Shown: in pieces, positions 6,621 to 12,276 of the stretch | Layout of the letters: every line of letters begins with the position of its first letter | Position numbering within the stretch: position 1 is the stretch's first letter | DNA from: an uncultured Eggerthella sp. | GTDB taxonomy: Bacteria; Actinomycetota; Coriobacteriia; Coriobacteriales; Eggerthellaceae | DNA: 12,276 bases | Direction of reading: 5' to 3' | Assembly: GCA_900547965.1 (NCBI GenBank) | Contig: URJE01000051.1 | Coordinates: 1 to 12,276 of the forward strand | Translations under genes and position numbers: made by a program | Notes under the pieces: generated by a model | What the model was told of the DNA's origin: nothing | Seen by the model: the letters and a program-made list of their open reading frames with translations, nothing else | The model's database searches: none

Positions 6621-6666
6621 ATCTCCCCAATCGTTCACTTCCGACATGCGCTATTCATCTGTGCTA

Positions 6667-6686
6667 AAGTTAGCTAGGCTTAACTT
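6667..6686. promoter_or_regulatory. Palindromic operator of the ZIP transporter gene, shared with the ABC/AraC region
   Basis: AAGTTA (6667-6672) and TAACTT (6681-6686) are perfect arms around GCTAGGCT. Aligned on AGTTA, bases 6668-6688 agree with 11476-11496 at 17 of 21 positions, with the same centre of symmetry. TATTCT (6686-6691) at its right edge is a possible -10 (4 of 6), so a bound protein could block the promoter; no good -35 is visible. The site suggests metal-responsive control, which is inference from the transporter downstream. Confidence 0.6.
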
Positions 6687-6798
6687 ATTCTCTGCGTTTA
6701 TCCACAAAAACCATGAACAAACCTTGCCACCACAGGGTTTCCGTTGCGAAACGAAAGATTTCCACCCAGGAAACCCAGCAACTAGAAACTGAAGGAGG

Positions 6799-7584
6799 GT
6801 GAAGCAAATAGAAACCGTTCTCGGAATTCTGATTCCCTTTCTAGGCACGACGATGGGCGCCGCTTGCGTGCTCTTCATGAAAAACAATCTGGGAAACCTG
6901 GTGCAGCGTTGCCTTGCGGGATTTGCCGCAGGAGTGATGGTCGCCGCGTCGGTTTGGAGCCTGTTGATTCCTGCTATCGAACAATCGGCTTCGATGGGGG
7001 CACTGTCGTTCTTCCCTGCTTTTGTGGGATTATGGCTCGGCGTGCTGTTCTTGCTTGCCTTAGACCACCTGATTCCTCATCTGCATGTGGGCAGCGAACA
7101 GTCAGAGGGCCCAAAAAGCAAGCTTAGCCGTACCACAATGATGCTATTGGCTGTAACGCTGCACAATATCCCAGAAGGCATGGCGGTTGGCGTTATGTAC
7201 GCAGGCTTCCTTTCGGGAAATGCGCAGATCACAGCAGCAAGCGCATTGGCATTGTCGATCGGCATCGCTATTCAGAATTTCCCAGAAGGCGCAATTATCT
7301 CGATGCCGCTTCGGGCAGAAGGAATGAGTAGAAGAAAAGCATTCGCAGGCGGCGTGCTTTCTGGCATCGTGGAGCCCATCGGTGCAGTGCTGACGATCAT
7401 CGCGTCACAGCTGATCATTGCAGCTCTTCCGTATTTACTGAGTTTTGCGGCAGGCGCCATGTTGTACGTGGTGGTCGAAGAACTAATGCCTGAAATAGTT
7501 CAAGGCAAGCATTCCAACCTTGGCACAGTGTTCTTTGCGGTCGGCTTCAGCCTGATGATGGTTCTCGATGTTGCGCTAGGATAA
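6799..7584 (+). CDS. ZIP-family divalent metal transporter (GufA/ZupT-like)
   Basis: A 261-residue membrane protein with about eight hydrophobic helices. Metal-site motifs are plain: HNIPEG (122-127) in helix 4 and QNFPEG (159-164) in helix 5, with a histidine/acid-rich loop DHLIPHLHVG (89-98) before helix 4. This family imports zinc, iron or manganese into the cytoplasm; the exact ion cannot be read here. GTG at 6799 is the first possible in-frame start after a TGA at 6790, but AAGGAGG (6792-6798) directly abuts it. The codon at ideal spacing is ATA (6808), so the start is odd. The gene stands alone between a terminator upstream and a convergent hairpin downstream, with a palindromic operator about 115 bases before the start. 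Confidence 0.93.
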   Translation: MKQIETVLGILIPFLGTTMGAACVLFMKNNLGNLVQRCLAGFAAGVMVAASVWSLLIPAIEQSASMGALSFFPAFVGLWLGVLFLLALDHLIPHLHVGSEQSEGPKSKLSRTTMMLLAVTLHNIPEGMAVGVMYAGFLSGNAQITAASALALSIGIAIQNFPEGAIISMPLRAEGMSRRKAFAGGVLSGIVEPIGAVLTIIASQLIIAALPYLLSFAAGAMLYVVVEELMPEIVQGKHSNLGTVFFAVGFSLMMVLDVALG

Positions 7585-7596
7585 AAACCAACTAGC

Positions 7597-7636
7597 AAGA
7601 AGACCCCGCGCACTTAACAACGCACGGGGTCTTCTT
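7597..7636. terminator. Hairpin between convergent ZIP and ABC genes, likely bidirectional terminator
   Basis: AAGAAGACCCCG (7597-7608) and CGGGGTCTTCTT (7625-7636) form a perfect 12-bp stem with a 16-base loop. It lies 12 bases past the ZIP stop and about 110 bases past the ABC stop on the other strand. The U-tract is interrupted (UCUUCUU) on both strands, but position and strength fit a shared terminator. Confidence 0.75.
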
Positions 7637-7693
7637 ATGGGCTTTGACCGGCTACGGGAGCCGAATAAACCACCTATTTCAACGCAGCCAAAC

Positions 7694-7732
7694 TTGCTTT
7701 GCTTGCAATCGTCGAATGACCGAACAAAGCAA
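7694..7732. repeat. Inverted repeat just past the second ABC gene
   Basis: TTGCTTTG (7694-7701) and CAAAGCAA (7725-7732) are perfect 8-base arms around 23 bases, within 17 bases of the ABC stop codon. It may be a 3' end stem for the minus-strand ABC message. There is no strong T-run. Confidence 0.35.
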
Positions 7733-7748
7733 ACCTACCTCAAAAGCC

Positions 7749-9506
7749 TCACAATCGCCATCCTTCACTTTCACGCTGCAAAGCAACCATATGGGAAAAC
7801 AGGCCACCAGCCGCCTTCAAGTCATTGGGCCTACCCTGTTCCGCAACGCGCCCATCCTTAAGCACGACTACCTTGTCCGCATTTTCAACCGTACGCATAC
7901 GGTGGGCGATTACAACAACGGTCTTCCCCTCAAGCAACCTCGACAGCGCGGATTGCACTTGCGTTTCGTTTTCAACGTCAAGGGATGCCGTCGCTTCGTC
8001 AAGCAGCACAATAGGCGCATCTTTCAAAAGCGCACGAGCAATCGAGATCCTCTGACGTTCGCCGCCAGACAATTTTGAGCCATTCTCGCCGATTTTCGTT
8101 TCATAACCCTGAGGCATCCTGCTAACGAACTCGTCACAGTTTGCCGCTTTCGCAGCGGCAAGTACTTCAGCGTCGCTTGCGCCTCTTCGGCCCAAGCGAA
8201 TATTGCCCATTACCGTATCGTCGAACAGAAGCACATCTTGGAACACGATGGCATAATCGCGAAGCAGTATCTCGGGGTCAACCGTCGAAACGTCAACACC
8301 ACCTACACGTACCGCACCACCCGTGGCATCCCAGAAGCGCGCCGCCAAACGCGCGCATGTCGACTTGCCTGAGCCAGACGCTCCAACAAGTGCTGTAACC
8401 TCGCCTTCGCGAGCGGTAAAGCTTACATCGTTAAGCACACGATCTCCCGCTCGACCATCTTCGCCAGCACCGTAAGAGAACGCAACATGATCGAACTCAA
8501 TGTCATAGCCAGCTGGAGCAAATTCGGTGGCCCCTGACGCAACGGGCTCTTCCATAATAGAGCGCATGCGAGCAGCCGAAGCCTCTGATGCAAACAGCTC
8601 GCTTACCAAGGTAAGCGCCTGATCGAAAGGAGCGTAAACACGCGAAATTACAAGCAAGAACGCGAACATTACCATGAAATCAATGTCACCCGCAACGATA
8701 AGGCTCGCACCCACAATCAACGTGGTGGCAATACCCAACCGGAGAACCGCAAAAGCAGCATTCACGAGAATGCCGTTGAGCAACTCGCCTTTCGCGCATT
8801 CAATCTCGGTAGCGTCGATCATCGCATTGAGTCCCGACAGATAATGCGCTTCTTGATTAGTTGCGCGTATTTCGCGAATGCAATCAAGCGTTTCCTGAAT
8901 GCCCTGCGTAACCTTCACCTTTGCAGCGCGATTGCGCTCAAACACAGGTTTCATTGGTTTGCGAGTTGCAAACAGAACGGCAAACGCCACGGGAATGCTC
9001 CAAAAGGCGGCTATCGAAAGCTGCCAGCAGAAGAACAACGACACCAAGAACACAATAGCCGTCGATATCACAGCGCCCCACAGTTCGCCAAGCACATGGC
9101 TATAGGCGTGCTCCATAGCTTGCACATCGCCCATTATGGTTTCCGTTAAATCGGCAAGATCGCGTCGCCCGAAAAACGAAAGCGGGAGCTTACGAAGTCG
9201 TTCTGCAATTTCGATACGCTGGTTGCCGCATTCCTCGTAAAAAATACAGTACGTGTAATAGTACTGCTGCCAGTTCGAAAACAGCAGAGCCACAAAGAAC
9301 ACTGCCAATCCCACGCAAAATGGCACCACATTTGGCAGGTCGGCATTTTCGGTAAGGTGCTTTACGAAACCATCCATCACGAAGAACAGAAACGCCATTC
9401 CACTCATAGTTACCAGATTGGTTACGCAGGTCCAAAAAATACCGCGCTTAACGCCTGAAACGCCTTTATCGGAAAGGAAGTACTTCTTCTTAAACGAGGC
9501 AAACAT
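7749..9506 (-). CDS. ABC transporter, fused membrane and ATP-binding domains (second half-transporter)
   Basis: A 585-residue exporter-fold half-transporter. Residues 1-310 carry about six membrane helices; the ATPase follows from about 335. Walker A GASGSGKST (375-383), Q-loop Q423, signature LSGGERQR (479-486), Walker B with catalytic Glu in IVLLDEATASLD (499-510) and switch His H535 are all intact. Its ATG overlaps the stop of the first ABC gene by one base (TAATG, minus strand), so translation is coupled and a heterodimer is likely. Substrate unknown. Such pairs beside an AraC regulator are often drug or siderophore transporters; here the metal link upstream favours the second, as inference. 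No signal peptide is expected or seen. Confidence 0.94.
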   Translation of the reverse strand: MFASFKKKYFLSDKGVSGVKRGIFWTCVTNLVTMSGMAFLFFVMDGFVKHLTENADLPNVVPFCVGLAVFFVALLFSNWQQYYYTYCIFYEECGNQRIEIAERLRKLPLSFFGRRDLADLTETIMGDVQAMEHAYSHVLGELWGAVISTAIVFLVSLFFCWQLSIAAFWSIPVAFAVLFATRKPMKPVFERNRAAKVKVTQGIQETLDCIREIRATNQEAHYLSGLNAMIDATEIECAKGELLNGILVNAAFAVLRLGIATTLIVGASLIVAGDIDFMVMFAFLLVISRVYAPFDQALTLVSELFASEASAARMRSIMEEPVASGATEFAPAGYDIEFDHVAFSYGAGEDGRAGDRVLNDVSFTAREGEVTALVGASGSGKSTCARLAARFWDATGGAVRVGGVDVSTVDPEILLRDYAIVFQDVLLFDDTVMGNIRLGRRGASDAEVLAAAKAANCDEFVSRMPQGYETKIGENGSKLSGGERQRISIARALLKDAPIVLLDEATASLDVENETQVQSALSRLLEGKTVVVIAHRMRTVENADKVVVLKDGRVAEQGRPNDLKAAGGLFSHMVALQRESEGWRL

Positions 9507-11404
9507 TATGCCTCACCTCCCTTCACGGCAGCAGCTTCCGTCTGCGCACCCGCGATCTTCCAACTTACCGCTTGCTCGTAGTCAGCCCACATGGAGGCAT
9601 ATAGGCCGCCTTCGTCTAGGAGCTGCCCATGCGTGCCTCGCTCAACAACACTTCCCTGATTAAGCACCACAATCTGATCTGCTCTTACCACCGTTGAAAG
9701 TCGATGGGCAATCATAATAACCGTGCGGTTTTCGGCAAGCTTAGCGAAACCTCGCTGGATAAGTGCCTCGTTTTCTGGATCTGCGAACGCAGTGGCTTCA
9801 TCAAGCACTACGATTGGCGCATCTTTCAGAATCGCGCGCGCCAGAGCCACGCGCTGCACTTCACCGCCCGACAAATATGCCCCACCAGCTCCAAGACGCG
9901 TTTCGATACCTTGTGGCAGTTTTGCCACGATATCGTCACATTGCGCGGCGTGAAGCGCGGCAATTACCTGCTCGCGCGTAGCGTCGGGCTTAGCCGCACG
10001 TACGTTTTCCTCGAGTGTTTTGCTGAACAATTGGTTCGTTTGGAACACAAAAGCTACTTTTTCCATTAGCTCATGTGGGTCGATATCGCGCACATCGACA
10101 CCGCCAACAAGCACTCGACCTGCTGAAACATCCCAAAACCGCGGAATCAAACTGGCGCATGTTGACTTGCCTCCGCCCGAAGGCCCAACAAGCGCCAGAG
10201 TTGTGCCCTCGGGCGCTTCGAGGCTCACGTCAGTGATCGCATCGCCCTCGGCACCGTCGTAGGCAAACGACACCCGTTCAAAGCGAACGTCATACTTTTC
10301 GACAGCACGAGGGTGCGCAGCAACAGGCAGAGGTTCTGCATCCATGATCTTACAAACACGACCAAGCGAATCGCCGGCCATCTGAGACGCCTCACTCAGG
10401 AACATTAGCTTCGCCATAGCCGTAGGAATTACGGCAGAGAAAATGGCGTAAAATGCGAAACTCACCACAAAGGCGGGAAAATCAGGTTCCAGCGGAGCCA
10501 AGATGAGCGCCACTGGCAGCAAGAAAATCACCAGACCGTTAAGCACAGATAGCTGAAGCACCTGCGGCTTACGGCAAAACGTACCCGCATAGTCCTGAGC
10601 CATTCGCGCATAATCGGTGATGGCATCATGAAACGCCTTAAAGGAATACACCGTCTGCTGAAACACCTTAACAACAGGAATACCTCGAACGTATTCGGTG
10701 CCCGTTTCATTCATACGCACAAGAGCACCCATATAGCTCTTCATGAATTTCATGCCCTTGCCGCTCATCATGGTCATTAAGCAGCAGACGGAAATCAACA
10801 CAGCAGCCAGGCACGACAACCCTAAGCGCCAATCGAACACAAACAACAGCACGACCATGCCAATTACCATGGCGATTGAGCCTGCCGAATCGGGCAAAAT
10901 ATGAGCAAGTAACGATTCTGTGCTTGCAGCACAACCATCTATTACGCGACGCAACTCGCCAGTAGCATGGTTGTCGAAGTAACCCAACGGCAAGCGCATT
11001 AAGTGCTCGGAAGTTTGCTTTCGCATGTTTGACGCCGTACGAAACGCAGCCAAGTGGGTGCACATAAGTGCGAGGAAGTACACCAAAATCGAAGCTACAG
11101 CTCCACCAACCGCCCACCAGCCATAAACGGCGATTCCTTGTGCTGCCTGCCAATTAGGAGCAACCTCAATAAGGTCACGCGCCACAAGCCATATGCACAC
11201 ATATGGAACAAATCCCAGAACTTGCGAAACAGCGCTTAGCGCCAAGCCACAATATGTAAGCCACTTTCTACCGCCTGCAAAATCAAGCAATCGAGCAATA
11301 TCGCTACGCTTGCGGCGCTTATTATTAGCCTCGACATCTGGATCAGCATGCGCGTTGCCACTGCTAACGAAATTAGCATCGTTATTTGCCGTCTCTTCAG
11401 CCAC
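9506..11404 (-). CDS. ABC transporter, fused membrane and ATP-binding domains (first half-transporter)
   Basis: A 632-residue half-transporter. A polar, charged N-tail (1-45) precedes about six helices (46-335); the ATPase spans about 370-605, followed by a short Ala/Glu-rich tail. Walker A GPSGGGKST (407-415), Q-loop Q455, signature LSGGEVQR (511-518), Walker B IVVLDEATAFAD (531-542) and H567 are present. The D-loop reads FADPEN rather than the usual SLDPEN. I associate LDEATAFADPEN with the exporter-fold siderophore importers (YbtP/YbtQ, IrtA/IrtB) and close relatives, so import of a metal chelate is possible, but no siderophore-reductase domain is fused. GTG at 11404 was chosen: AAGGGAG stands 5 bases upstream. 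The gene is transcribed away from the AraC gene. Confidence 0.94.
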   Translation of the reverse strand: MAEETANNDANFVSSGNAHADPDVEANNKRRKRSDIARLLDFAGGRKWLTYCGLALSAVSQVLGFVPYVCIWLVARDLIEVAPNWQAAQGIAVYGWWAVGGAVASILVYFLALMCTHLAAFRTASNMRKQTSEHLMRLPLGYFDNHATGELRRVIDGCAASTESLLAHILPDSAGSIAMVIGMVVLLFVFDWRLGLSCLAAVLISVCCLMTMMSGKGMKFMKSYMGALVRMNETGTEYVRGIPVVKVFQQTVYSFKAFHDAITDYARMAQDYAGTFCRKPQVLQLSVLNGLVIFLLPVALILAPLEPDFPAFVVSFAFYAIFSAVIPTAMAKLMFLSEASQMAGDSLGRVCKIMDAEPLPVAAHPRAVEKYDVRFERVSFAYDGAEGDAITDVSLEAPEGTTLALVGPSGGGKSTCASLIPRFWDVSAGRVLVGGVDVRDIDPHELMEKVAFVFQTNQLFSKTLEENVRAAKPDATREQVIAALHAAQCDDIVAKLPQGIETRLGAGGAYLSGGEVQRVALARAILKDAPIVVLDEATAFADPENEALIQRGFAKLAENRTVIMIAHRLSTVVRADQIVVLNQGSVVERGTHGQLLDEGGLYASMWADYEQAVSWKIAGAQTEAAAVKGGEA

Positions 11405-11427
11405 AATCGCTCCCTTCTATTTCTGGC

Positions 11428-11464
11428 TTTCGCAATGCCCAGATAACCTCTTGAGCATGCGAAA
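11428..11464. promoter_or_regulatory. Inverted repeat in the ABC leader
   Basis: TTTCGCA (11428-11434) and TGCGAAA (11458-11464) are perfect 7-base arms; extended arms TTTCGCAATGC and GCATGCGAAA match with one deletion. It lies between the ABC start and the shared operator, in the ABC 5' leader or promoter. It could be an activator site for the divergent AraC-type regulator, or an RNA hairpin. Confidence 0.4.
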
Positions 11465-11470
11465 CGCCTC

Positions 11471-11499
11471 TTGTTAGTTAACGTGGGTTAACTTATCAT
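11471..11499 (+). promoter_or_regulatory. Promoter of the AraC-type gene
   Basis: TTGTTA (11471-11476, 4 of 6) and TATCAT (11494-11499, 5 of 6) are separated by exactly 17 bases. The palindrome AGTTAAC-N4-GTTAACT occupies the spacer, a classic repressor layout. The -10 covers the ATG at 11498, which supports the later start at 11570 for the regulator. Confidence 0.5.
11476..11493. promoter_or_regulatory. Palindromic operator in the ABC/AraC divergent region
   Basis: AGTTAAC (11476-11482) and GTTAACT (11487-11493) are perfect 7-base arms around GTGG. The same dyad, AGTTA-N8-TAACT, occurs upstream of the ZIP gene (6668-6685). It resembles but does not equal the AdcR/ZitR box (TTAAC-N2-GTTAA; here N4) or the DtxR box, so the binding protein is not named. 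Confidence 0.65.
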
Positions 11500-11569
11500 G
11501 AAGGTCAGCCAAGGCGAACTTTTAGATCTTGCGCTTGTACGAAAACGAAAAATATTGAGACGAAATCGA

Positions 11570-12276
11570 ATGACCGACGCATCCACATATAGCGAAATTC
11601 CTCGCGCGATTCGATCGCTCTATGAACCGCAGCTCAAACAGTTCGGGATCGAAATTCACCGCGATGGCGAAAGCTGGTCAGGCACGGGCCGCAGCACATG
11701 GGGGAGCGGGTCGGTTTGGGGCATGCCCGTAGGCGATTTCTGTATTGCGTTCAGTCACGAGGTGTATGTAGAACGCGAAATGACCCTTGTCGAATCCCCT
11801 AAAAGCGCCTATGCCTGCGTGTGCATAGTATCCGAGGATTCTAAAGCAACCATGCCACGGATGATCGATCGCCCGAAAGCGCTTCTTGATGGATCGCTGT
11901 ATTCGTTCGTACAACCAGCGGGCACGTTCTCAGGCACCCTTCATTCGGGGGGTCTGTACTCGTCACGATGCATTTGCTTTTTGCCTCAGTACTTCGAAGA
12001 ACTCGATCAACGCTGGCCTGGCGCCTTTTCATGCCTATTCGAACGGTTCGATAACGGATGGAATGAAACCGAATCGCGCATCATCATGTCGACACTCATT
12101 GGTACTGGGCCGCAATACCAACCAGGTTCAGCATTGCTTATCGAGGCACGAATCAAACAAATGGTTGCTATGCTCGCCGCATCATGCAACAGCAAAGACT
12201 CCAAAAAATATGGTGGCGCAACGAACGAACAAGCTAGGCTCCCGCCTGCAGCGCCAGCCCGCCTTTGCCTGTTGAT
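11570..12276 (+). CDS. AraC-type transcriptional regulator, N-terminal part (gene leaves the window)
   Basis: The reading frame stays open from 11570 to the window end: about 235 residues, starting MTDASTYSEIPRAIRSLYEP. The visible part is an effector domain: GTGRSTWGSGSVWGMPVGDF, then FSHEVYVEREMTLVESPKSA followed by YACVC, and FVQPAGTFSGTLHSGGLY. I recall this pattern from AraC-family regulators that sit divergently to ABC pairs in Coriobacteriia. The C-terminal helix-turn-helix region would lie beyond the edge, so the family call leans on context and resemblance. Start: an in-frame ATG at 11498 would add 24 basic residues but sits in the putative -10. ATG 11570 has only a weak site (GAGA, 11557-11560). 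Likely role: ligand-responsive control of the ABC genes. Confidence 0.72.
   Translation, partial: MTDASTYSEIPRAIRSLYEPQLKQFGIEIHRDGESWSGTGRSTWGSGSVWGMPVGDFCIAFSHEVYVEREMTLVESPKSAYACVCIVSEDSKATMPRMIDRPKALLDGSLYSFVQPAGTFSGTLHSGGLYSSRCICFLPQYFEELDQRWPGAFSCLFERFDNGWNETESRIIMSTLIGTGPQYQPGSALLIEARIKQMVAMLAASCNSKDSKKYGGATNEQARLPPAAPARLCLL

Noticed and set aside
11498..11569. Earlier in-frame ATG for the AraC-type gene
   Set aside because: It lies inside the putative -10 (TATCAT), has no ribosome site, and adds a basic stretch not expected for the family; 11570 preferred.
1..12276. CRISPR array, tRNA, rRNA or intact insertion sequence
   Set aside because: No regularly spaced direct repeats, no cloverleaf or rRNA-like stretch, and no transposase were seen on reading; small or divergent cases could be missed by eye.

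Overview
The window looks like a chromosomal segment of a Gram-positive, anaerobe-type actinobacterium. Coriobacteriia (Eggerthellaceae or a relative) is the best guess. This rests on moderate GC, strong GGAG-type ribosome sites, an exporter-fold ABC pair next to an AraC-type regulator, a Tm-1-like/TIM-barrel gene pair, and a fragment like the isopeptide pilin domains of gut actinobacteria and Firmicutes. The taxon is inference; there is no rRNA or other marker gene here.

Layout. (1) 1-165: a GC-rich unassigned end with a hairpin. (2) 166-1839, minus strand: a three-part flavoprotein with an Isf-like FMN reductase head carrying a CxxCxxC cluster, an SCP2-like middle and a six-helix membrane tail. 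(3) 2062-4300: an accessory patch. It holds a decayed pilin-domain fragment, an unrecognised 160-residue helical protein, an unrecognised 288-residue membrane-anchored protein, a relic of a short-chain dehydrogenase on the minus strand (about 3905-3999), and a structured non-coding stretch with an 18-bp-scale palindrome and a 17-bp-stem hairpin. (4) 4313-6517: a Tm-1-like (UPF0261) gene and a TIM-barrel 'phosphoenolpyruvate hydrolase' family gene, each followed by a clear intrinsic terminator. (5) 6799-7584: a ZIP-family (GufA/ZupT-like) metal transporter with a palindromic operator upstream. (6) 7749-11404, minus strand: two ABC half-transporters joined by a TAATG stop/start overlap, so probably a heterodimer. 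(7) 11570 to the window end: the N-terminal part of a divergent AraC-type regulator; the gene runs off the window.

How the parts may work together. The most informative signal is a shared palindrome, AGTTA-N8-TAACT. It lies upstream of the ZIP transporter (6668-6685) and in the ABC/AraC divergent region (11476-11493), where it fills the spacer of a good promoter for the regulator. The two sites agree at 17 of 21 aligned bases. This links a divalent-metal transporter to an ABC pair whose first member has the LDEATAFADPEN motif that I associate with siderophore-type exporter-fold importers such as YbtPQ and IrtAB. A metal-responsive regulon is the simplest reading, but the regulator is not identified. 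I see no CRISPR array, tRNA, rRNA or intact insertion sequence.
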